From Bacteroidota bacterium (GTDB taxonomy: Bacteria > Bacteroidota > Bacteroidia > Bacteroidales > VadinHA17): a DNA stretch of 43,314 bases. The notes beneath the pieces were generated by a model. That model was not told the DNA's origin. It was given only the letters and a program-made list of their open reading frames with translations, and did no database searches. A program made the position numbers and the translations under genes. The stretch spans positions 1 to 43,314 of the forward strand of contig JANXXP010000146.1 of the NCBI GenBank assembly GCA_025350595.1, given 5' to 3'. Positions within the stretch are counted from its first letter, which is position 1, and every line of letters starts with the position of its first letter. Shown piece by piece: positions 15,409 to 23,853 of this stretch.

Positions 15409-17130
15409 ATGCTTTTTACAATACAGGTAAATAATAAGAAGATCAAAGCTGAAAAGGGTGAAACGATCCTTTCTGCTCTTAACCGCAACGGGATTATTAT
15501 ACCTACTCTGTGCAGGATGAAAGACTTCACACCAACAGGCGCCTGTCGTATGTGTGTGGTTGAAGTGGAAGGGCGCGATCGTTTGGTCACTGCCTGCTCA
15601 CAGCCGGTTGAAGAATGGATGAAGATTAAGACCCATTCTCCTCGAGTGATTCAGGCGAGGAAGACAATTGTAGAACTTCTGCTATCAAACCACCCCGACG
15701 ATTGTTTGTATTGCGACAGAAACCTTAATTGTGAATTACAGCGTCTTGCTGAAGAACTTAATATACGGGAGCGTCGAATTCGCGGTAAGAAAATTAGACC
15801 TCGTCTCGATCAGTCCAGTCCGGCTATTGTCAGAGAATTATCCAAATGTATCCTTTGCGGTAGATGTGTAAGGGTATGCGAAGAGGTCATTACATCTACC
15901 TCTCTGGATTTTATCAATAAGGGAAGAGAAACACATGTCGGGGCTGCCATGGACAGGGATTTCAACTTTTCAAGCTGTATTCATTGCGGACAATGCGTAC
16001 TGGTGTGCCCTACCGGTGCTCTTCACGAAAAACACTACATTTCAGAAGTTCAGGAGTATCTCCATAAAACTGAGATTGTAAAAGTCATTCAATATTCTTC
16101 AATGGTTGTCTATGGGATAGCCGAAGAACTTGGAATGAAGTACACCAGAGAATTTGATCAGATATTGAATGCCATCCTTCGTAAAATTGGCTTTGATAAA
16201 GTTTATAAAACAGGGACCGGAACCGATGTTTGTATAACGGAAATCGTTGGTCAACTTAACGAAAAAATTGAAAATAAGACTGATACACCATTATATATAT
16301 CGGCCTGTCCTGCATGGGTCAAGTATGCTGAACAGTTCATGCCTTCTCTTATCCCTTTCATGTCAACAGTAAAATCACCACAGCAAATTACAGGTGTATT
16401 GATAAAAACTCTTGTTGCCGGTCAGTTGGGTGTAAAACCTGAAGAAATATATTCTGTTTCAGCAACTCCGTGTATGGCTATGAAATTCGAAGCACGTCGA
16501 GACGGCATGATGCGTAAGGGGATTAGTGATGTTGATTCGGTACTTACTGTAAGAGAGCTTGCAAGGCTTATCAGACTGTATGGTATTGATACATCAAATG
16601 TTGAACATGAACCGGCTGATGAGCCTTTGGCTGGTAGAAGTTCCGCAGCTATACTTGCAGAAGTATCAGGAGGAATGGCTGAAGGTGTCATACGGTCATT
16701 TCATTTCCAGAAAATGAAAAAAGAGCCTGATAAACAGATATTCAAAAAGTTAAGAAATGGAGGTAATTTCAGAGAAACTACTGTCCCGATCGGAGAGACA
16801 GAGATGCGGGTTGCTGTTGTTGACGGACTAACAGGACTTGAAAAACTAAAAATTTCTCTTGCTTCAGGGAAAAAATATGACCTCATTGAAGTGATGACTT
16901 GTCCTGGTGGTTGTGTACATGGAGCTGGTCTGACTTTCAATACTTCCAAGGATGAGATAAAGTCGAGAGCTAAACTCGTATATCAGTCAGATGACACTGA
17001 AGCAATTAATCTGCCCTGTAAATCCGCCTCACTGATTAATCTGTATGATAAGCTTTTAAAGGAAAACAGCGATATTTCAGATAAGAAAATATTCTATACT
17101 CATTTTGAGAAAAGAAACGTATTATTATAA
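15409..17130 (+). CDS. hydA: HydA-type [FeFe]-hydrogenase large subunit with atypical active-site motifs
   Basis: 573 residues. N-terminal [2Fe-2S] (Cys35, 46, 49, 63), a His-Cys3 cluster (His95, Cys99, 102, 108) and two [4Fe-4S] clusters (147-157, 190-200) precede an H-cluster domain (about 225-530). The cluster ligands are kept: Cys300, Cys355, Cys498, Cys502. By alignment from memory to clostridial CpI, whose numbering happens to coincide up to residue 360, catalytic helpers are lost: motif 1 is ISACP (Ala299 for the proton-relay Cys), Ile279 and Gln282 replace both proton-path Glu, and motif 2 TPCMAMKFE has Thr353 and Met358 for the usual Met and Lys. Ser319 is kept. It should be the H2-facing subunit of HydABC, but normal turnover is doubtful. 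The sensor-kinase gene follows 18 bases later. Confidence 0.92.
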   Translation: MLFTIQVNNKKIKAEKGETILSALNRNGIIIPTLCRMKDFTPTGACRMCVVEVEGRDRLVTACSQPVEEWMKIKTHSPRVIQARKTIVELLLSNHPDDCLYCDRNLNCELQRLAEELNIRERRIRGKKIRPRLDQSSPAIVRELSKCILCGRCVRVCEEVITSTSLDFINKGRETHVGAAMDRDFNFSSCIHCGQCVLVCPTGALHEKHYISEVQEYLHKTEIVKVIQYSSMVVYGIAEELGMKYTREFDQILNAILRKIGFDKVYKTGTGTDVCITEIVGQLNEKIENKTDTPLYISACPAWVKYAEQFMPSLIPFMSTVKSPQQITGVLIKTLVAGQLGVKPEEIYSVSATPCMAMKFEARRDGMMRKGISDVDSVLTVRELARLIRLYGIDTSNVEHEPADEPLAGRSSAAILAEVSGGMAEGVIRSFHFQKMKKEPDKQIFKKLRNGGNFRETTVPIGETEMRVAVVDGLTGLEKLKISLASGKKYDLIEVMTCPGGCVHGAGLTFNTSKDEIKSRAKLVYQSDDTEAINLPCKSASLINLYDKLLKENSDISDKKIFYTHFEKRNVLL

Positions 17131-17148
17131 TATTCTAGGTGATATAAG

Positions 17149-19110
17149 ATGCTGGTCTATACAATAAAGGAACTTTGCCGTACATGCTATACCTGCGTAA
17201 GGGAATGCCCTGCTAAAGCTATCCGTATTGTTGGTGGTCAGGCTGAGGTTATTGATGAAAGGTGCATTGCCTGCGGTAATTGCACCAAAGTATGTAGCCA
17301 GGGGGCAAAAGTATTTCTGAATACAACAGACAGAGTTGTAAAACTACTCGAAACAGATCAGAAGGTGGCTGCAATAATAGCTCCGAGTTTTCCTGCAGAA
17401 TTTTCTGATATTCCTGATCACCACGTTTTAACAGGAATGATAAAAGCCCTGGGTTTTGAATATGTTGCTGAGGTTTCTTTTGGCGCCGATTTGGTTGCTG
17501 ACAGATATAAAAAACTTGTATCGGAAAGTAAGAATTTTTATATCTCATCAGATTGTCCTTCGATTGTAAACTATATAAAATTTTATCATCCATCACTTGT
17601 TGACAGTCTTGCTCCGATTGTATCTCCAATGGTGGCTATGAGCAGGGTTGTCAGGGAAAAATATGGCAAGGATACACGTATAGTATTTATTGGCCCGTGC
17701 ATTGCCAAGAAAGCTGAGAGTACTGAAATAGATGAGGCTATAACTTTTACTGAATTAAGGGATATGCTGTCAGACAACGGCATAACTCCTGATAATTGTA
17801 TTCCGGTCGATTTTGATCAGCCTGTAGGTGGCAGAGGGGCTATTTTCCCCGTTGCCAGGGGATTGCTTCAGACGGCTAAGATAAGTGATAACGCGATTAC
17901 CGGTAATATTATTGCTGCTGAAGGGAGAATTGATTTTCAGGGGGCATTAAAGGAATTTGAGGCTGGTTTGATAAAGAACCAGCACATGGAATTATTATGC
18001 TGTGAAGGGTGTATTATGGGTCCTGGATTATCAAAAAACGGGAAGCAGTACAACAGGAGGTCTCTTGTTAGCTCTTATGCAAACAGTAAAATGCAGAATA
18101 TCGATTCTGACAGCTGGCAAAAATCATTTGAAGAATTTTCAGAACTTGATCTGTCATTCCGGCACCGGCATGAGGATCCTCTTATTGAGACTCTTGAGGA
18201 GGAGGATGTAAGGGATATCCTGATAAAGATGGGCAAGAAAACCAAAAAAGATCAACTCGATTGTGGCGCTTGTGGGTATGAAAGCTGTGTGGAACATGCA
18301 ATCGCTATAAAGAAGGGTCTTGCGGAAGTGGAAATGTGCCTTCCATATACAATTGAAAAGCTTCATAAATCTGTCAAGGAACTGGCTTTGTCGAATGAGA
18401 AACTTTCATCAATGAAACAAGCTCTGAAACAGTCAGAAAAGCTTGCTCACATGGGACAGCTTTCTGCCGGTATTGCACATGAGCTAAATAATCCACTGGG
18501 AGTAGTCATTATGTACAGTAATATCCTTTTGGAAGAAGCAAAAGCTGAAGATCCGGTAAGGGAAGACCTTAAACTGATAGTGGAGCAAGCAGGCAGATGT
18601 AAAAAAATCGTTGCCGGGTTACTTAATTTTGCCCGGAAGAACCAGGTAAATCATCAATTGGTTAGTATCAAGGATCTTGTTAATCATAGTCTTGAAAGTC
18701 TTATTATCCCTGAAAATGTAAAAATCAATATTGACGATCTGACTACCAGCGCGGAAGCAATGCTCGATTCTGAACAGATGACTCAGGTACTTACCAATCT
18801 GGTAAAGAATGCCATAGATGCAATGCCAACGGGTGGATCAATCAATATTAAACTGGAAGATACTCTTGGTGATGTTATCTTTACAATCACCGATACCGGA
18901 ACCGGGATCAAAGAAGAAGACAGGGCTAAGATCTTCGAACCATTCTTCACAACAAAAGGTATTGGACATGGAACAGGTCTTGGACTAGCGACTGCTTATG
19001 GTGTTGTAAAGATGCATAAAGGGCATATTACTGCCGAATCGAATAACGATCCGGCGAAAGGCCCAACTGGTACGAGCTTTAAGATTATGTTGCCCAGGAG
19101 GAAGGAGTGA
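17149..19110 (+). CDS. hydS: [FeFe]-hydrogenase-like sensor fused to a histidine kinase
   Basis: 653 residues. Two intact ferredoxin clusters (10-20, 39-49), an H-cluster domain (about 70-330), a Fe-S motif DCGACGYESC (371-380), a coiled coil (400-432), then HisKA with phospho-acceptor His444 in GIAHELNNP and HATPase_c with NLVKNAIDA, DTGTGI and GHGTGLGL. H-cluster motifs: SSDCP with Asp135 before ligand Cys136, GPCIAKK (Cys184, Lys187 in the usual place), and CCEGC (Cys284, Cys288). It is a paralogue of the PAS-type sensor at 10502 with a kinase in place of PAS. No membrane segment is seen, so it is a cytosolic kinase. H2 or cluster redox state would set autophosphorylation; the receiver gene at 19349 is the nearest partner. 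Confidence 0.92.
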   Translation: MLVYTIKELCRTCYTCVRECPAKAIRIVGGQAEVIDERCIACGNCTKVCSQGAKVFLNTTDRVVKLLETDQKVAAIIAPSFPAEFSDIPDHHVLTGMIKALGFEYVAEVSFGADLVADRYKKLVSESKNFYISSDCPSIVNYIKFYHPSLVDSLAPIVSPMVAMSRVVREKYGKDTRIVFIGPCIAKKAESTEIDEAITFTELRDMLSDNGITPDNCIPVDFDQPVGGRGAIFPVARGLLQTAKISDNAITGNIIAAEGRIDFQGALKEFEAGLIKNQHMELLCCEGCIMGPGLSKNGKQYNRRSLVSSYANSKMQNIDSDSWQKSFEEFSELDLSFRHRHEDPLIETLEEEDVRDILIKMGKKTKKDQLDCGACGYESCVEHAIAIKKGLAEVEMCLPYTIEKLHKSVKELALSNEKLSSMKQALKQSEKLAHMGQLSAGIAHELNNPLGVVIMYSNILLEEAKAEDPVREDLKLIVEQAGRCKKIVAGLLNFARKNQVNHQLVSIKDLVNHSLESLIIPENVKINIDDLTTSAEAMLDSEQMTQVLTNLVKNAIDAMPTGGSINIKLEDTLGDVIFTITDTGTGIKEEDRAKIFEPFFTTKGIGHGTGLGLATAYGVVKMHKGHITAESNNDPAKGPTGTSFKIMLPRRKE

Positions 19111-19270
19111 GCTGGTGACTAAGAGCCTGAATGAAGAGAATAGAGGGAGACGATAGAATTTTAAAGATGCATAATTTGAGCGTCTGATTTCCGTGAAACT
19201 CTGTGTCACATCAGTAGTAAAAAAAAGGTTGGAAATGATTATTAAAATCTGAACAAAATGTAGTTGAGGG

Positions 19271-19288
19271 ATGTTAATAATTTAACAA
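19271..19288. promoter_or_regulatory. Predicted Rex operator upstream of the receiver-kinase-rex operon
   Basis: ATGTTA-N6-TAACAA differs from the Rex consensus by one base (A for T at position 1). It lies 61 bases before the receiver gene, in the 238-base gap after the sensor kinase gene. Since rex is the third gene of that operon, this would be autoregulation. The rest of the gap (19111-19270, 19289-19348) is AT-rich with no gene seen. Confidence 0.62.
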
Positions 19289-19348
19289 TAAATCATATTT
19301 ATCATAATAACAGTTTGATTCAAAGAATTTTTAGAAATTTGTGGAAAG

Positions 19349-19744
19349 ATGAAGAAGAGTGATATTACGATTCTGGTAGCTGATGATGATCCTGATTATC
19401 TTTTCCAGACGGTTTTTAATCTTGAAAAAGCTGGATATAAGACCATGGCCGCAGAGAGCCAGGCAGAGGCGGAATCGGTAATTGCCAAATTCAAACCTAA
19501 CCTGGCAATATTTGATCTGATGATGGAGAGTGACGACAGTGGTTTTATCTTGTGCTACAAGATAAAGAGGAAATATCCTGATGTACCGGTAATACTTGCA
19601 ACTGCAGTATCGCACGAGACGGGTTTGTCGTTCAGTATTGATTCGGAACAGGAAAAATCGTGGATCAGAGCTGACCGGTATCTTGAAAAAGGTATCAGAC
19701 CGGAACAACTTGATCAGGAGGTTATGAAACTATTAAAACTTTAA
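19349..19744 (+). CDS. Single-domain response regulator (receiver only)
   Basis: 131 residues, a lone CheY-like receiver. The acidic pocket is VADDDPD, and the phospho-acceptor region is LAIFDLMMESDDSG with Asp in LAIFDLM. LATA supplies the conserved Thr and the C-terminal YLEKGIRPEQL supplies the Lys. There is no output domain, so it would act by protein contact or as a phosphorelay intermediate. It lies 1 base before the receiver-kinase gene and 238 bases after the hydrogenase-kinase fusion, which makes it the natural phosphate acceptor of that kinase. The partner assignment is inferred from position. Confidence 0.9.
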   Translation: MKKSDITILVADDDPDYLFQTVFNLEKAGYKTMAAESQAEAESVIAKFKPNLAIFDLMMESDDSGFILCYKIKRKYPDVPVILATAVSHETGLSFSIDSEQEKSWIRADRYLEKGIRPEQLDQEVMKLLKL

Positions 19745-19745
19745 C

Positions 19746-20882
19746 ATGGCTGTTCTAAAAGTACTTGTTATTGATGACGAACCAGGAATCCGTTCAGGTG
19801 TTTCTCGTATCCTGAATAACTTCCATGTTACGTATCCTTTTATGGATGAGGATTATACATTTGAAGTTACTGAAGCCGGAACTGGGGAGGATGGTATAGC
19901 TATTCTGGAACGCGACATGCCTGATATACTTTTGCTTGATAATAAGTTACCCGGAATTCAGGGGGTAGATGTTCTCGAATATATCAGAAAACGAAATTAC
20001 GATATTGTCGTAGCGATGATAACATCATATGCATCGCTGGATGTTGCAATCAGGGCTACCCGCGATGGCGCAATTGATTTCATCCCTAAGCCATTTACAC
20101 CACAAGAGCTTAAATCAAGTATCGAAAACATAACCAAACAGCAGTATCTTAAGAGGATAACTCATAAGATGAAGCAGGAAGGAAAAAAGATAAGATATCA
20201 GTTCCTCTCAGTCCTTTCCCATGAACTTAAGGCTCCTCTGAATGCACTTGAGGGTTATCTTCGTATGATGCAGGAAAAACAGGCAGGCGACAGGATTGAA
20301 GATTATGCTACTCCTATAGAAAGATCACTCCAGAGAATTCAGGGCATGAGGAGTCTTATAATGGATCTACTTGATTTTACAAAAATACGACTCGAAAGAA
20401 AAGAAGAGAAAATTCAGGAAGTAAACCTTACTGATGTAGCTAAAGATGCAATAGTTACAGTGCAGCCTTATGCTATTCAGATGGATGTTTCAATTAGTCT
20501 TGATATAAGGTCAGAAACTATAATAATGGCAGATCCTGATGATATGGAGATTGTTTTTAATAATCTCATCTCGAATGCAGTTAAGTATAATAAAGTTGGC
20601 GGGAAAGCAGAGATTACAATCGATAGTTCCGATAGTGAAGCAATTCTCATCTTTTCAGATTCAGGTATCGGTATAACAAAAAATGATACTGAAAATCTAT
20701 TTGAAGAGTTTGTGAGAATAAAAAATGAAAAGACCAGAAATATATCAGGGAGCGGACTTGGGCTATCAATTGTCAAGAAAGTGGTTGCACTTTATCATGG
20801 GACAATAAATGTTGAAAGTACCCCTGATGTAGGTACAGTATTTACTATCAGATTACCTAAGAAACCAATAACAATAACCTGA
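19746..20882 (+). CDS. Receiver-histidine kinase hybrid (REC-HisKA-HATPase)
   Basis: 378 residues. An N-terminal receiver (1-125) has VIDDEPG, phospho-acceptor Asp in LLLDNKLPG, ITSYAS and the Lys in FIPKPFTPQEL. A HisKA domain follows with SVLSHELKAPLNALEGYL, then HATPase_c with NNLISNAVKYN, FSDSGIGI and GSGLGLSIVKKV. It has no membrane segments or sensor domain, so its input is probably phosphorylation of its own receiver by an upstream kinase, making it a relay stage. It has no C-terminal receiver. The genes run receiver, hybrid, rex with tiny gaps (1 and 5 bases), which implies co-transcription and coupling of the relay to NADH-sensing repression. Confidence 0.92.
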   Translation: MAVLKVLVIDDEPGIRSGVSRILNNFHVTYPFMDEDYTFEVTEAGTGEDGIAILERDMPDILLLDNKLPGIQGVDVLEYIRKRNYDIVVAMITSYASLDVAIRATRDGAIDFIPKPFTPQELKSSIENITKQQYLKRITHKMKQEGKKIRYQFLSVLSHELKAPLNALEGYLRMMQEKQAGDRIEDYATPIERSLQRIQGMRSLIMDLLDFTKIRLERKEEKIQEVNLTDVAKDAIVTVQPYAIQMDVSISLDIRSETIIMADPDDMEIVFNNLISNAVKYNKVGGKAEITIDSSDSEAILIFSDSGIGITKNDTENLFEEFVRIKNEKTRNISGSGLGLSIVKKVVALYHGTINVESTPDVGTVFTIRLPKKPITIT

Positions 20883-20887
20883 ATAAG

Positions 20888-21514
20888 ATGACTAGATTAC
20901 CAGGAAAAACCGTTGAAAGGCTTAGCGAGTACAGAAGAACCCTTCTTGAATGCCTTATTGAGAAAAAAAGCTTTATATTCTCTCACGATCTTGCTGCCCG
21001 GCTTCATATTACTGCTGTTCAGGTCAGACGCGATTTAATGCTTATTGGCTATTCGAGCGTTTTAAGGAAAGGGTACGATGTCAGGGAACTGATTGATACT
21101 ATCGGAAAGATTATTGACTCTGAAGAAAGTATGAATGTTGCGGTAATCGGAATTGGGAACCTTGGGCGTGCGGTGGCAGGCTATTTTAAGGGAAAGCGTT
21201 CAAAACTTAGCCTTGTGGCTTCGTTCGACAATGATCCTCAAAAGGTAAATAAAGTTATTTCTGGTGTTAAATGCTATCCTTATAGTGAGATTGAAAGGGT
21301 AGTCAAAGAGTTGGATATAAAAATTGCAATACTTACGGTTCCACCGGATTTTGCCAGGGAGATTTCAGAAGAAACAGTCCGCTTCGGGATAAAAGGAATT
21401 TTAAACTTTACAACTATACCTTTAAATGTCCCTTCAGGAGTACATCTGGAAGAATATGATATGATAACCTCAATAGAAAAGGTTGCATATTTTGTGAAGG
21501 ATAATAAAATATAG
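20888..21514 (+). CDS. rex: Rex redox-sensing transcriptional repressor
   Basis: 208 residues, standard length. The N-terminal winged helix has ITAVQVRRDLMLIGYS, the recognition-helix signature of Rex, with KGYDV beyond it. The Rossmann fold follows with VAVIGIGNLGRAV and an Asp at the end of strand 2 (SFDNDPQ), as for NADH preference. The C-terminal domain-swapped helix is EKVAYFVKDN. Rex releases DNA when NADH/NAD+ rises, switching on NADH-consuming fermentation genes. Predicted operators lie upstream of hydC (12897) and of its own operon (19271), with a weaker one before the hydG operon (24140). Operators were judged by eye. Confidence 0.93.
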   Translation: MTRLPGKTVERLSEYRRTLLECLIEKKSFIFSHDLAARLHITAVQVRRDLMLIGYSSVLRKGYDVRELIDTIGKIIDSEESMNVAVIGIGNLGRAVAGYFKGKRSKLSLVASFDNDPQKVNKVISGVKCYPYSEIERVVKELDIKIAILTVPPDFAREISEETVRFGIKGILNFTTIPLNVPSGVHLEEYDMITSIEKVAYFVKDNKI

Positions 21515-21529
21515 GTTTTTGGTTACAGC

Positions 21530-22450
21530 ATGAATATCTACAGGAGCTTTGAAGATGCAAAGGGTATAAGAAATCCTGTTGTAACCACAGGGTCGTTCGA
21601 CGGGGTACATATCGGACATAAAACAATACTAAATCGTCTTAAGATGCTGGCTGCCAAACACGATGGCGAGTCGGTACTAATTACATTCGACCCTCACCCC
21701 AGGAAAGTATTATATCCTGAAACTGCTGGTAAAGATCTTAAACTCATTAATTCGCAGGAGGAAAAGCTGCAACTTCTCGAGAAAGCTGGTCTCAACAATG
21801 TAATAATTATTGAATTTACCAAAGAGTTCTCAACTGTAACAAGTGAACAATTTGTAAGAGACTTTCTTCATGGTCTGTTACATGCAAAGGTAGTGGTTGC
21901 AGGATTTAACCATCATTTCGGGTTTAATAAAGAGGGTGATTATAAACAACTTTGGGAATGGCAGGGGAAATATAATTTTGAAGCTGAAGAGATTCCGGAA
22001 CAGGAGGTTCAGCATGAGACTGTTAGTTCTACCAAGATACGTCAGGCAATTGGCGAAGGGTATATTCAAAGGGCAAATGCCTATCTGGATCATTACTATA
22101 TTATTATTGGTAAGCCTGAATCATATATCTTTGAAATGAATTCTGAATTGCCTCCTCTTGTAAGAATATCACTCACTGAAGAATGTAAGTTGCTTCCTTC
22201 GCCAGGGATCTATGCCGTATCAGTCGAAAACGGAATTGTTCATTCTAAAGGTATGGTGATAATCCACAAGAAACCTGAAGAAAAATCTGAAGTTCTGCTG
22301 AATATTTTTGATAATATCACTTTTCCGGCCAGCGAAAAAGTAACTCTATATTTTCATAAGAAGATTCATGGTGCTGTTAATCTTTCTGATAGCAAAACCA
22401 TCTTTAAAATAAACCTTGCCAAAGAAGAAATTTCAGATCTTATTTACTAA
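21530..22450 (+). CDS. RibF-like FAD synthetase with degenerate riboflavin kinase domain
   Basis: 306 residues, normal RibF length. The N-terminal FMN adenylyltransferase half is well conserved: VTTGSFDGVHIGHKTIL, LITFDPHPRKVL, GFNHHFGFNKEGD and VSSTKIRQAIGEG. The C-terminal half lacks the riboflavin kinase hallmarks: no GFPTANL after HYYIIIGK and no NIGxRPTF. It keeps only LLPSPGIYAV. It probably makes FAD from FMN or is a diverged paralogue, and a second, canonical ribF would be expected elsewhere. It lies 15 bases after rex and overlaps hydG tail-to-tail by 4 bases. A flavin-supply gene in this locus fits the flavin subunit HydB. Confidence 0.85.
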   Translation: MNIYRSFEDAKGIRNPVVTTGSFDGVHIGHKTILNRLKMLAAKHDGESVLITFDPHPRKVLYPETAGKDLKLINSQEEKLQLLEKAGLNNVIIIEFTKEFSTVTSEQFVRDFLHGLLHAKVVVAGFNHHFGFNKEGDYKQLWEWQGKYNFEAEEIPEQEVQHETVSSTKIRQAIGEGYIQRANAYLDHYYIIIGKPESYIFEMNSELPPLVRISLTEECKLLPSPGIYAVSVENGIVHSKGMVIIHKKPEEKSEVLLNIFDNITFPASEKVTLYFHKKIHGAVNLSDSKTIFKINLAKEEISDLIY

Positions 22451-23853
22451 AAATAAATATCCCGTTGTCCTTCCTGAATGGTCATGAGGTTCCCGGATAT
22501 TTTGCTCTTAAGGTTTTTATTTTCAACCTCACTTACAAGTTTATTTATTAGAGCAAATCCTTTTGCCATGGTTTCAGGAGAAGCAAAGTCTTCCAGATAT
22601 TCCTTGAAAGTGAACAGAGCATTTGGCATACAATACTCCTTAATAAGGCCCGGTTTGGCGAGGTCCATAAAATCCTGTCCGACTCTTCCTTTTCGGTAGC
22701 AGCCTGTGCAAAATGAAGGTATATAACCTCCATCGGCAAGAGAAGATATTACCTCATCCAGAGTTCTGTGGTCGCCTAAAGTAAACTGACTTCCAGACTG
22801 TTCTTCTTCATGGGAATATGATCCGGGGTTAGTACGCGAGCCTGCTGAAACCTGACTTATCCCATAATCGCATAATTCATTTCGCATGACATCGTTCTCA
22901 CGAGTGCTCAGGATAATGCCTGTATAAGGTAATGCGATACGTATTATAGCTACTATTTTCTTAAAATCATTATCGCTTACCTTAGACGGAATATTTTCAG
23001 AATGGGGTGCACCTACTGCATACTCAATACGAGGGACACTCACTGTATGAGGGCCGCAGCCAAACGCTCTTTCAAGGTGATGAGCATGTTCCATCATTGC
23101 CAGAACCTCAAAGCGATAGTCAACCAGACCAAGAAGCGCACCAATACCTATATCATCAACACCGCCCTCCATGGCTCGGTCCATCACTGTAAGTCGATAC
23201 TCATAGTCACCTTTTTTTGTGTTGCCAGGATGAAACTCCTTGTATAATAATGGGTCGTAAGTCTCCTGAAAACAGACGTAAGTTCCGATTTTTTCAGCTT
23301 TCAGTTTTGCGAAGTCTTCAACTTCCATAGGTGCCAGCTCCACGTTAATACGGCGAACGTAATCACGTCCTCCATGCTCTTTTACAGAATAAGTCGTGCG
23401 TATAGCCTCCACCATATAGTCGGTGTCGTTTCGTTTACTTTCACCACAGATAAGAAGGACGCGTTTATGGCCTTCCTGCAGAAGAGAACGAGTCTCATCC
23501 GCGATCTCCTCCATAGTAAGAACCTTACGTTTAATAAGTTTATTATCAGACCTGAACGAGCAGTAAGTGCAATTATTAATACAGGCATTCCCAGTATAAA
23601 TAGGTGCGAAGATAACCAGTCGCCTTCCATAAATTTCTTCTTTTACCGTGTGAGCGGTTTCCATAATTTTATGAATAACCAATGGATCCTGTACACGTAG
23701 AAGCGAAGCTACATCCTCCAGATTTAAACCTTTAAGCTTTAATGCTTTGTTAAGGATGGTGTTTGTCTCACTTTCTGAAGGAGTCTTACCCTCTATCAGT
23801 GAATATAATTTATCCCTGTCAATAAATACTTTATTCCGTTCGCTCTTGTTCAT
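22447..23853 (-). CDS. hydG: HydG, [FeFe]-hydrogenase maturase (tyrosine lyase, radical SAM)
   Basis: 468 residues from the ATG at 23853, which reads MNKSERNKVF. The frame is open 48 bases further upstream, but that part overlaps the regulator gene and is not preceded by a ribosome site, whereas GGAGG lies just before 23853. The radical SAM motif is CINNCTYC (C-x3-C-x2-C) in the context TGNACINNCTYCSFRSDN. The HydG-specific C-terminal auxiliary-cluster region has FCTGCYRKGRVG and a following EYC (C-x2-C then a distal Cys). HydG cleaves tyrosine to give the CO and CN ligands of the H-cluster diiron site. It overlaps the TM1266-like gene by 23 bases and ribF at its tail by 4. Confidence 0.95.
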   Translation of the reverse strand: MNKSERNKVFIDRDKLYSLIEGKTPSESETNTILNKALKLKGLNLEDVASLLRVQDPLVIHKIMETAHTVKEEIYGRRLVIFAPIYTGNACINNCTYCSFRSDNKLIKRKVLTMEEIADETRSLLQEGHKRVLLICGESKRNDTDYMVEAIRTTYSVKEHGGRDYVRRINVELAPMEVEDFAKLKAEKIGTYVCFQETYDPLLYKEFHPGNTKKGDYEYRLTVMDRAMEGGVDDIGIGALLGLVDYRFEVLAMMEHAHHLERAFGCGPHTVSVPRIEYAVGAPHSENIPSKVSDNDFKKIVAIIRIALPYTGIILSTRENDVMRNELCDYGISQVSAGSRTNPGSYSHEEEQSGSQFTLGDHRTLDEVISSLADGGYIPSFCTGCYRKGRVGQDFMDLAKPGLIKEYCMPNALFTFKEYLEDFASPETMAKGFALINKLVSEVENKNLKSKISGNLMTIQEGQRDIYF

